Assembly: GCA_002418825.1 (NCBI GenBank) | Contig: DIEW01000041.1 | Location: 1,475 to 14,959 of the forward strand | DNA from: Syntrophaceae bacterium UBA5764 | GTDB lineage: Bacteria > Desulfobacterota > Syntrophia > Syntrophales > Smithellaceae | Length of the DNA: 13,485 nt | Direction: 5' to 3' | Part shown: positions 7,139-13,485 of the stretch, in pieces | Position numbering within the stretch: the stretch's first letter is position 1 | Layout of the letters: every line of letters starts with the position of its first letter | The notes under the pieces: generated by a model | The model's input: only the letters and a program-made list of their open reading frames with translations | What the model was told of the DNA's origin: nothing | The model's database searches: none | Position numbers and translations under genes: made by a program

Positions 7139-7831
7139 TTATGAAGATGTTTTTTTGTTTTTCAGGACAAATTTTACGGGTACTTCCACCCACATGGTAA
7201 AGGGCCGCCCCGATTTTTTTGCTGGCTCGAACCTCCACGGTTTTATGGCTTCCAGCGCCGCTTGGTCCAATATCGAATAGCCGGATGATTTGCTGATTCT
7301 TGCCTCTCCCACGCGGCCGTTAGACAGAATTTCGGCGGCAATCAGCACAACTCCTTCGTAGCCGCGGATACGGGCGATTTCCGGATAAACCGGCGGCATG
7401 TTTTCGCCATATACAGGATAGGCTGTAAAAGCGGAAGCCATTCTGTCTCCTGCTGGACCCGCCTGACGGGGAGATTCCACTGCTAACTCCGCGAGGTTGT
7501 TCCCGGCAGATGCTTGCCCGTGGTGAATCGATTCAGGCGAAGCATAGACTGCTTGCGCAAAACGATGCACGGACTGATTTTTTTCCCCGGATGTCGTATG
7601 CTGGCTGTTGGCGAAAGAAACGGAACGGGACGCCCCGCCGTTTTTGTTTTGCTCTGTGTCCGTTCCCAGAGAAACCCAGACGAGGTTCATGCCGGCGAGA
7701 GCAGGCGGGGTGAGGGTAATGTTTTTCGCCCCGAAGATTAATATCCCCAGGAGGGCAAGGTGAAATAAAACGGAGATGCAAAGCGCCCGCGCTATTTCTG
7801 ATTTGCTATTTAAAAACCCGAATAAACACAT
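7139..7831 (-). CDS. TonB-family energy transducer
   Basis: A 230-residue protein with one N-terminal membrane anchor (about 15-35, in SEIARALCISVLFHLALLG) and a C-terminal TonB domain (about 140-225) with YPEIARIRGYEGVV, NGRVGEARISKSSGY and the AIKPWRFEPA end motif. TonB passes energy from the ExbB/ExbD motor in the inner membrane to outer-membrane receptors such as cobalamin or siderophore transporters. The histidine in the membrane segment (H24) matches the TonB/TolA anchor pattern. The spacer (about 40-140) is poor in proline and rich in Ser, Gln, Asn and Gly rather than the usual Pro-Glu/Pro-Lys repeats. No exbB, exbD or receptor gene is in view. The ATG at 7831 lies 11 bp after the metH stop with no Shine-Dalgarno, which suggests coupling to metH translation. 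The partner receptor is unknown; a link to cobalamin uptake for MetH is only inference. Confidence 0.85.
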   Translation of the reverse strand: MCLFGFLNSKSEIARALCISVLFHLALLGILIFGAKNITLTPPALAGMNLVWVSLGTDTEQNKNGGASRSVSFANSQHTTSGEKNQSVHRFAQAVYASPESIHHGQASAGNNLAELAVESPRQAGPAGDRMASAFTAYPVYGENMPPVYPEIARIRGYEGVVLIAAEILSNGRVGEARISKSSGYSILDQAALEAIKPWRFEPAKKSGRPFTMWVEVPVKFVLKNKKTSS

Positions 7832-7842
7832 AGCCGAAAAAG

Positions 7843-10242
7843 TTATTTTCTGATTAATTTGTCCGCTACTTTCACCGCTTGCACTCCGTCCGCGGCGTAA
7901 TGAGCGCCGATGGATTGCGCGTAGGCTTCGGTAACCACCGCTCCGCCGATTAGAAAATCAGTTTTAATGCCCTTGGCGCGGGCGAGATTAATTACTTCTT
8001 TCATATTAACCATGGTTGTGGTCATCAGCGCCGAAAGCCCGATTATATCGGGATTTTCCGTTTCGGCTGTTTTAACGATTTTTTCCGCGGCAACATCCTT
8101 TCCCAGGTCGATAACGCAATATCCATAATTTTTCAAAAGCAGAGCAACTATATTTTTCCCGATATCATGAATATCGCCCTGAACGGTGGCCAGGATGATT
8201 TTCCCCTTGTTGGCCACTGCCGTTTTTTCCAGAAGCGGTTCCAAGTAATCCATGCCTTTTTTCATGGTTTGCGCCGCCGCCATCAGCTGCGGGAGAAAAT
8301 AAATCTTTTTTTCGTATAAATCTCCGACGCTGACAATTGCCGGTATCATCACTTTATTAACCAGTTCAAAGGCGGCAGTGCCGGAAGACAAAGCTTCTTT
8401 GAGCAGAGGCATTATCTTTTCACTGTCTCCTTCTTTAATGGCAGAGGTAATTTTCTCCGTGATAGACATTGTTTTGCCGGTTTGCGGAGATGCCGCGGGC
8501 GCTGTCTGCTCAGAAAAATGTTCGATAAAATATTTGGCGGCATTGTCTTTGGCCGTCAGAACATCTCCTGCTTTTTTTATATTGGTAAATTCAGCTCCGG
8601 CAGGATTGGCGATAGCCATCGTTAAGCCGCAATATTGCGCCATAGCCAGAAAAGCGGCATTGAGCCAGGGACGCCCCGGCATGCCGAAAGAAACATTGGA
8701 TAAACCTAATATTGCTTTACTTTTGAAAACCTGAGTGCACCAGCGCACGGTATCCAGCGTTTCTTTGGCGGCCTGAGTATCTGATGCCACGGCCATAACC
8801 AGGCCATCAACCACAAAATCATCTTTGGCTATGCCCAATTTTTTAGCCCGGGCATAAATTTTATTGATTAGAGCCTGCCGTTTTTTTGCCGTATTCGGGA
8901 TATTGCCGTCGGTCAAAGGCAGAAGAATAAACATCGCGCCGTATTTCGCGGCGAGCGGCAAAAGCCTGGTAAGTTTCGCTTTTTCGCCGGAAATGGAATT
9001 AATCAGCATCCTGCCGGGATACAGGCGCAGGGCTGCTTCAATAGTTTCAACGCGTGAAGAATCAATAACCAGCGGCAGAGGGCTTACACCCGATAGAAGG
9101 CCGACAATTTTATTTATTGTTTTTACTTCATCGATGCCGGGCTGGCCGACATTGACATCAAGCATGGCGGCACCCTGGTTTTGCTGATCCAGTGCCATCT
9201 GACGGATGAGCGATGTTTTTCCTTCCAGCAATTCCTGCTGCAGAGCTTTCTTGCCGGTCGGATTAATCCGTTCGCCGACGACAATCAGAGGTTTGTTGTT
9301 TTCCAAAAGCAAAAAACCGCGCGCCGAGCTTACGGCGGCCAGAGATTTTACGCGCGGCGGTTTCGGCTTCATTTTTGCTGCTGATCTGACCAGCATTTTG
9401 ATGTGCTCCGGCGTAGTGCCGCAGCATCCTCCCAGCAGATTGGCTCCCGCTGCGCTAAGCTTACGGCTGGCCGCGGAAAATTCTTTTGCCTGCATATCAA
9501 AGACGGTTTTCATGCCTTCCAGACGCGGTATTCCCGAGTTTGGTTTAGCCAAAAGCGGCACTTTGGCGTATGTTTTCATTGACGAAATAAGTTCCGCCAT
9601 TTTTTCCGGACCGGTGGAACAATTGCAACCCACAGCGTCCGCGCCAAGACTCTGCAACGTGATTAAGGCGCTTACCGCGTCTGTGCCGCCCAGCGTGCGT
9701 CCATCTTCTTCGTAGGTCATAGAAACAATAGTAAAAATATTTTTCAATTCTTTTACAGCAATAAGGGCCGCTCTTGCTTCTTGGATGTCAATCATTGTTT
9801 CGATAACGATTAAATCACAGCCGCCGGCAATCAAGCCGCGCGCCTGTTCTTTGAAAGCATCAATAGCTTCCTCAAAAGGAAGGTCACCGAAAGGTTCAAC
9901 AAATAAACCGGTAGGTCCGATATCGCCGGCGATCAAAACATTTTTACCGCAGGCTTTACGTGCCAGACGCGCCAGTTTTTTGTTGGTTGTCTCGACTGCA
10001 TCCTGTGCCCCGTATTGTTTGAGTTTAAAACGATTCGCGCCGAAAGTGCAGGTATAAACAATTTGCGCGCCCGCCTGGGCGTAAGATGAATGTATGCCCT
10101 CCAGGATTTTCGGATTTTCGAGGCACCACGTCTCCGGGCAGACACCGGCCGGCATTCCTTTTTTCTGCAGTTCGGTGCCTGTAGCCCCATCCAATATGAT
10201 GATTTTTTTCTTAATGATGTTTATTATATTTTCTTTGACCAT
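7843..10242 (-). CDS. metH: Cobalamin-dependent methionine synthase, short form without reactivation domain
   Basis: A 799-residue MetH that transfers the methyl group of methyltetrahydrofolate via cobalamin to homocysteine. Domains in order: homocysteine-binding barrel (about 10-295) with LDGATGTELQ and zinc cysteines C208 (GCNCSTGPE), C273 and C274 (LGGCCGTTPE), within one residue of the Thermotoga MetH numbering; pterin-binding barrel (about 318-575) with VVGERINPTG and GLSNVSFGMP; four-helix cap (about 592-680); B12-binding Rossmann domain with GDIHDIGKN, where H692 is the lower axial ligand. The protein ends at about 799 and lacks the roughly 330-residue C-terminal SAM-binding domain of E. 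coli MetH (about 1,227 aa). The gene just upstream encodes that function separately. GGGGA at 10256-10252 lies 9 bases before the ATG. tonB follows after 11 bp. The 100-bp upstream gap is too short to hold a cobalamin riboswitch and shows none of its features. Confidence 0.95.
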   Translation of the reverse strand: MVKENIINIIKKKIIILDGATGTELQKKGMPAGVCPETWCLENPKILEGIHSSYAQAGAQIVYTCTFGANRFKLKQYGAQDAVETTNKKLARLARKACGKNVLIAGDIGPTGLFVEPFGDLPFEEAIDAFKEQARGLIAGGCDLIVIETMIDIQEARAALIAVKELKNIFTIVSMTYEEDGRTLGGTDAVSALITLQSLGADAVGCNCSTGPEKMAELISSMKTYAKVPLLAKPNSGIPRLEGMKTVFDMQAKEFSAASRKLSAAGANLLGGCCGTTPEHIKMLVRSAAKMKPKPPRVKSLAAVSSARGFLLLENNKPLIVVGERINPTGKKALQQELLEGKTSLIRQMALDQQNQGAAMLDVNVGQPGIDEVKTINKIVGLLSGVSPLPLVIDSSRVETIEAALRLYPGRMLINSISGEKAKLTRLLPLAAKYGAMFILLPLTDGNIPNTAKKRQALINKIYARAKKLGIAKDDFVVDGLVMAVASDTQAAKETLDTVRWCTQVFKSKAILGLSNVSFGMPGRPWLNAAFLAMAQYCGLTMAIANPAGAEFTNIKKAGDVLTAKDNAAKYFIEHFSEQTAPAASPQTGKTMSITEKITSAIKEGDSEKIMPLLKEALSSGTAAFELVNKVMIPAIVSVGDLYEKKIYFLPQLMAAAQTMKKGMDYLEPLLEKTAVANKGKIILATVQGDIHDIGKNIVALLLKNYGYCVIDLGKDVAAEKIVKTAETENPDIIGLSALMTTTMVNMKEVINLARAKGIKTDFLIGGAVVTEAYAQSIGAHYAADGVQAVKVADKLIRK

Positions 10243-10342
10243 GGGTATTTATCCCCGAAAAATTGAGTGTTTGCACATTCCTATATCATTTTTGTGTCAA
10301 GAAGTGGAATTATTTTTGATTGAATGAAAATAAATGTTTATA

Positions 10343-10963
10343 TCAGCCGCAAAGTCCGCTTATAGCGGTGACGGATTTCTCCGGCAGCAGTATGCATTCA
10401 TTTGTTATACGCACGCCGATTTTTTCCAGCGCGAGGAGTTGATAAATAATTTTTTGATTGGATAAATCAAAATCAGCGTAGCCCGCGGAAAAACGTCGGG
10501 GCAGAAGAGTTTTTTTCTCGCGGCGGATTAACTGCTTTATGTAGTCCATAATCCAGTCGAGCGCGGCGTCCGCCATCTCACTGGCGGTGGCATCGTAAAT
10601 GACAGCCGCCTGCAGGTCTCCTTGCGCGCTTTTTTCTTTGATTGCCTCCGTGATTTCATTCCCCGCGGTGGCGCCCATGAGCACCGCTTCTTTGCAGTCA
10701 CGAAGAAAGACAGATAATTTTTTGCTGTGGAATATTGCGTCGCCATCCAGTGATATTTTTCCATTGATGTTATCGTTGATGGCAAGACGCGTAAAAGAGC
10801 CGCGCAGAGATATAAGCGCCGTGGCTTGGGTAATGATGCGATCAGTTTCCTTTTGCGTTTTTGATGATATTTGGGATGTTGTTTTTTTAAAGCCCAGTCT
10901 CCGGTAAATTTTAACCAAGGGAGGAGAAACCACTATATTGTTCAGAAAAGTGGCGCTTGCCAT
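10343..10963 (-). CDS. Stand-alone methionine synthase reactivation-domain protein
   Basis: A 206-residue protein resembling the C-terminal activation domain of MetH, which binds S-adenosylmethionine and remethylates cobalamin that has been oxidised to the inactive Cob(II) state. The best signature is RRFSAGYADFDL (156-167), with the RxxxGY element (R157, G161, Y162) that contacts SAM in the family, followed by ITNECILLPEKSVTAISGL near the C-terminus, the usual end of the domain. A central segment, VLMGATAGNEI (94-104), and the helix with DATASEMADAALDW (124-137) fit the family. It is shorter than the E. coli domain and similar in idea to Thermotoga TM0269, a separate reactivator. The gene lies 100 bp upstream of metH, which lacks this domain, strongly supporting a two-protein methionine synthase. 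AGGGGAT at 10977-10971 precedes the ATG. leuB is 61 bp upstream. The redox partner (flavodoxin or ferredoxin) is not in view. Confidence 0.85.
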   Translation of the reverse strand: MASATFLNNIVVSPPLVKIYRRLGFKKTTSQISSKTQKETDRIITQATALISLRGSFTRLAINDNINGKISLDGDAIFHSKKLSVFLRDCKEAVLMGATAGNEITEAIKEKSAQGDLQAAVIYDATASEMADAALDWIMDYIKQLIRREKKTLLPRRFSAGYADFDLSNQKIIYQLLALEKIGVRITNECILLPEKSVTAISGLCG

Positions 10964-11024
10964 AATTTTTATCCCCTAAAAGAATCAGCCGCGAGTTTGC
11001 TATTGTGCTTATCATCATACATCG

Positions 11025-12116
11025 TTAATTAAAAATTTTCCGCAGATTTTTTACGATGTGATCACCCAATTCTTGCGTGCCGACAAGTTTATCACCCGGT
11101 TGATAAATATCTTTGGTACGCAATCCTTCTTTTAGCGTTTGTTTGACTGCTTTTTCGATGAAGGTTGCTTTTTCCGGAAGATTCATTGAATAACGCAGCA
11201 TCATCGCCACGGACAAAATAGTACCGATGGGATTAGCGATATTTTTGCCGGCAATATCGGGAGCGGAGCCGTGTATCGGTTCATACATGGCGTGATCAGA
11301 GCCAAGGCTTGCCGAAGGCAGCATGCCGATCGAACCGGTGAGCATCGCGGCCTCATCGCTCAAGATATCACCGAATAAATTTGTGGTCAGAATGACATCA
11401 AACTGCGCCGGATTGCGGATGAGTTGCATGGCGCAGTTATCCACATACATGTGGCCGAGCGCCACATCCGGATAATTTTTCCCAACTTCCGTGACAACAT
11501 CGCGCCATAGTTCGGTGGACTCCAGAACATTGGCTTTATCCACGGAAACAAGATTTTTTTTGCGGCTTCTGGCGATTTTAAAAGCGTGATGGGCAATGCG
11601 GCGGATTTCATCATCGGTATAGATCATGGTGTTGATGCCGGTGCTCTGCCCGTTGTTTTCTTTAACGCCACGCGGCTGGCCAAAGTAAACGTCGCCGGTA
11701 AGCTCTCGCACAATCATGATATCGACGCCGCGCAGAATTTCCGGCTTCAATGTGGATGTGTGCAGCAATTCCTCAAAAGCGGCGACCGGGCGCAAGTTGG
11801 CAAAAAGCCCCAACTTTTTGCGCAGGCCCAAAAGCGCTCTTTCGGGGCGCACCGCGTAATCAAGACTTTCCCACTTCGGGCCGCCCACCGCTCCCAAAAG
11901 AACCGCGTCGCTTTTCAGGGCCATGTCTAGACTTTCCGGAGGCAGAGGAGTGCCGTGGGTATCATAAGCGGCACCGCCAACGCTTCCTTCATCCAGGTGC
12001 AGGTTAGCATCGATTTTTTGAGAGAGAAAATTCAGCACTTTTAGCGCCTGCGCGGTAATTTCTTTCCCGATGCCGTCACCGGGAAAAACGGCTATGGAAA
12101 AATCTTTTTTGGTCAT
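11025..12116 (-). CDS. leuB: 3-isopropylmalate dehydrogenase
   Basis: A 363-residue NAD-dependent dehydrogenase that oxidises and decarboxylates (2R,3S)-3-isopropylmalate to 2-oxoisocaproate, the third step of leucine synthesis. The nucleotide/substrate motif PGDGIGKEI is at 12-20. Catalytic Y144 (GDVYFGQPRG) and K194 (VDKANVLES) are present, as are the metal-binding aspartates D226, D250 and D254 (YVDNCAM, NLFGDILSDEAAM). GSAPDIAGKNIANP (283-296) is the NAD-binding loop that marks IPMDH rather than isocitrate dehydrogenase. The frame is open upstream to 12164 inside leuD, but ATG 12116 gives the standard N-terminus. The start lies 7 bp after the leuD stop with only a weak AAGTGA-like site, so coupling to leuD is likely. 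Downstream, 61 bp before the MetH reactivator, no terminator hairpin is seen. Confidence 0.96.
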   Translation of the reverse strand: MTKKDFSIAVFPGDGIGKEITAQALKVLNFLSQKIDANLHLDEGSVGGAAYDTHGTPLPPESLDMALKSDAVLLGAVGGPKWESLDYAVRPERALLGLRKKLGLFANLRPVAAFEELLHTSTLKPEILRGVDIMIVRELTGDVYFGQPRGVKENNGQSTGINTMIYTDDEIRRIAHHAFKIARSRKKNLVSVDKANVLESTELWRDVVTEVGKNYPDVALGHMYVDNCAMQLIRNPAQFDVILTTNLFGDILSDEAAMLTGSIGMLPSASLGSDHAMYEPIHGSAPDIAGKNIANPIGTILSVAMMLRYSMNLPEKATFIEKAVKQTLKEGLRTKDIYQPGDKLVGTQELGDHIVKNLRKIFN

Positions 12117-12123
12117 AATTATT

Positions 12124-12609
12124 TCACTTTTTCGCGATGTGTTTGAGCAGGCCGCCGTCGGCAATTAACTGTTCCATAAAAGGCGGAATGGGATTGATGG
12201 AAAATGTCTTATCCGCGCCGCCGACAGAAATAATCCCCTTGACACTGTCAATACTGATTTGGACGCCTTGCGTCACCTTATCGACAAGCTCGCGGCATTC
12301 AAAAATCGGCAGGCCCATATTGAAGGAATTGCGATAAAAAATGCGGGCAAAGCTTTTGGCCACCACGCAAGAGATCCCCGCCGACTTGATGGCGATGGGT
12401 GCGTGTTCGCGCGATGATCCACAGCCAAAATTTTCTCCGCCAACGATGATATCACCGGGTTTCATTTTTTTTACAAAATCCGGATCCGCGTCTTCCATGC
12501 AGTGCTTGGCCAGCTCCTTCGGATCGGAAGTATTGAGATAACGGGCGGGAATGATCGCGTCCGTGTCAATGTTGTCACCAAATTTCCAAATTTTTCCGCT
12601 GAAATTCAT
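12124..12609 (-). CDS. leuD: 3-isopropylmalate dehydratase small subunit
   Basis: A 161-residue small (swivel-domain) subunit of isopropylmalate isomerase, which works with LeuC to turn 2-isopropylmalate into 3-isopropylmalate. FGDNIDTDAIIPARYL (10-25) and NFGCGSSREHAP (60-71) are the conserved elements of the aconitase swivel domain that complete the active site. At 161 aa it belongs to the short type found in archaea, clostridia and deltaproteobacteria, against about 200 aa in E. coli. That pairs with the short-type LeuC next to it. The ATG at 12609 has AAAAGGAT (12625-12618) at good spacing. It starts 21 bp after the leuC stop and ends 7 bp before leuB. A homoaconitase small subunit has much the same sequence, but the neighbouring leuB favours the leucine pathway. 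Confidence 0.95.
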   Translation of the reverse strand: MNFSGKIWKFGDNIDTDAIIPARYLNTSDPKELAKHCMEDADPDFVKKMKPGDIIVGGENFGCGSSREHAPIAIKSAGISCVVAKSFARIFYRNSFNMGLPIFECRELVDKVTQGVQISIDSVKGIISVGGADKTFSINPIPPFMEQLIADGGLLKHIAKK

Positions 12610-12630
12610 TATGCAAAATCCTTTTTATGG

Positions 12631-13485
12631 TTAAAGTTCTTCAGGAGAAGCAATTCTGCCCAAAACGGCGGAGGCCGCAGCTACCGCGGGGCTGGCCAGA
12701 TAAACCTCGCTTTTCGGATGTCCCATGCGTCCCACAAAATTACGGTTTGTCGTCGTTACCGCTCTTTCTCCCGCGGCCAGAATCCCCAGATGCCCGCCAA
12801 GGCACGCGCCGCACGAAGGCGGAGTAATTACCGCGTCAGCTTTCATGAAGATTTCCAAAAGTCCTTCCTGCATTGCCTGCTTATAAATATGCGGCGTCGC
12901 CGGAGCGATAATCAGTCGCACGTGCGGAGCGGCTTTACGTTTTTTCAGAATTTTCGCGGCCACGCGCAGATCTTCAATGCGGCCGTTAGTGCAGGAGCCG
13001 ATAAGCGACTGATCGATTTTTATTTTTCCTGCCTTGCTCACGCTTTTAACATTAGAGGGCAGATGCGGGAAAGCCACCTGCGGCTCGAGCTTGCCAGCAT
13101 CGATTTCAATTACCTGAGAATAACCAGCGTCGGCGTCGGAGGCGTAAAACTTATAAGGACGTTTCGCGCGGCCTTTGATGTATTCTTTCGTGATGGCGTC
13201 CGGCGCGAAAATACCGTTTTTGGCGCCGGCTTCTATAGCCATATTCGCCATGGAAAATCTGTCGGCCATGGGAAGTTTGTTTATTGTTTCTCCGGTAAAT
13301 TCCATGGCCTGGTAAAGAGCTCCGTCCACGCCGATACGTCCGATAATATTAAGAATCAGGTCTTTGCCCGAAACCCACTTTTTGAGCTTTCCGTAAATAA
13401 CAAATTTAATGGACTGTGGCACTTTGAACCACAGCTCGCCGGTCAGCATGGCCGCGGCCAGATCCGTGCTGCCCACGCCCGTGGC
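12631..13485 (-). CDS. leuC: 3-isopropylmalate dehydratase large subunit, C-terminal part (5' end outside window)
   Basis: The reading frame is open to the right edge of the window, giving about 284 residues of the [4Fe-4S] large subunit of isopropylmalate isomerase. It begins at the family motif GVGSTDLAAAM, so the N-terminal third is missing because of the window edge, not a mutation. The three cluster cysteines are C165 (GSCTNGR), C225 and C228 (SCGACLGG) in fragment numbering. Their 60- and 3-residue steps match C347, C407 and C410 of E. coli LeuC. MADRFSMANMAIEAGAKNG (about 73-91) and the NRNFVGRMGHP segment near the end are typical. The sequence is of the short (about 420-aa) type also used by homoaconitases; linkage to leuD and leuB favours LeuC. 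The gene ends 21 bp before leuD. Any leader or attenuator upstream of leuC lies outside the window. Confidence 0.95.
   Translation of the reverse strand, partial: ATGVGSTDLAAAMLTGELWFKVPQSIKFVIYGKLKKWVSGKDLILNIIGRIGVDGALYQAMEFTGETINKLPMADRFSMANMAIEAGAKNGIFAPDAITKEYIKGRAKRPYKFYASDADAGYSQVIEIDAGKLEPQVAFPHLPSNVKSVSKAGKIKIDQSLIGSCTNGRIEDLRVAAKILKKRKAAPHVRLIIAPATPHIYKQAMQEGLLEIFMKADAVITPPSCGACLGGHLGILAAGERAVTTTNRNFVGRMGHPKSEVYLASPAVAAASAVLGRIASPEEL

Noticed and set aside
6543..7238. Longer pyrE starting at 7238
   Set aside because: It would overlap the tonB C-terminal domain by about 100 bases, and a GAGGAA ribosome site points to 7118/7121.
10272..10300. Minus-strand promoter upstream of metH from a TTGACA at 10300-10295
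   Set aside because: At 16-18 bp spacing the -10 position reads ATGTGC, TGTGCA or GTGCAA, far from TATAAT. The -35 match alone is not enough.
10243..10342. Riboswitch (cobalamin or SAM) ahead of metH
   Set aside because: The gap is only 100 bp, A/T-rich, and shows no conserved riboswitch core or terminator hairpin.
11025..12164. Longer leuB starting at 12164
   Set aside because: The extra 16 residues would overlap leuD and are not like LeuB N-termini. ATG 12116 gives the standard start before IAVFPGDGIG.

Overview
This window looks like ordinary chromosome from a Gram-negative, probably anaerobic bacterium. Deltaproteobacteria/Desulfobacterota (the Geobacter or Syntrophus/Smithella side) is my best guess at moderate to low confidence. 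The grounds are a GsuK-like tandem-RCK potassium channel, the short type of isopropylmalate isomerase (small LeuD of 161 aa), a B12-dependent methionine synthase lacking its reactivation domain with that domain encoded separately, and a TonB protein implying an outer membrane. No rRNA, tRNA, CRISPR array, complete insertion sequence or phage gene was seen.

Left part (1-3425). The 3' end of alaS (alanyl-tRNA synthetase) reads rightward into the window. It converges on a histidine-phosphatase gene read leftward, and a short A/T-flanked hairpin between them could end both transcripts. The 259-bp gap between these genes also holds an odd stretch that may be an intergenic repeat. The phosphatase gene and a rightward K+ channel gene diverge from a 238-bp region carrying two strong sigma70-type promoters: one a perfect TTGACA-17-TATAAT, the other TTGACA-17-TATACT. 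The channel start codon overlaps the stop of a tiny leader reading frame in ATGA form.

Right part (3485-13485). Eight genes lie on the minus strand in the same direction. In transcription order they are leuC (5' end outside the window), leuD, leuB, a stand-alone MetH reactivation-domain protein, metH, a TonB-family gene, pyrE, and a large M16C zinc metallopeptidase of the PreP/Cym1 type. The gaps are 21, 7, 61, 100, 11, 20 and 76 bp, with no convincing terminator in any of them. The block may be one long transcription unit or two or three overlapping ones. It joins leucine biosynthesis (isomerase LeuCD, dehydrogenase LeuB), methionine synthesis (MetH plus its reactivator), pyrimidine synthesis (PyrE), peptide degradation and an envelope energy transducer.

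I did not find a clearly new multi-gene system. The points most worth a second look are the split methionine synthase, the tonB gene placed between metH and pyrE without its own ribosome binding site, the asymmetric RCK domains and leader frame of the K+ channel, and the unexplained sequence at about 671-815.
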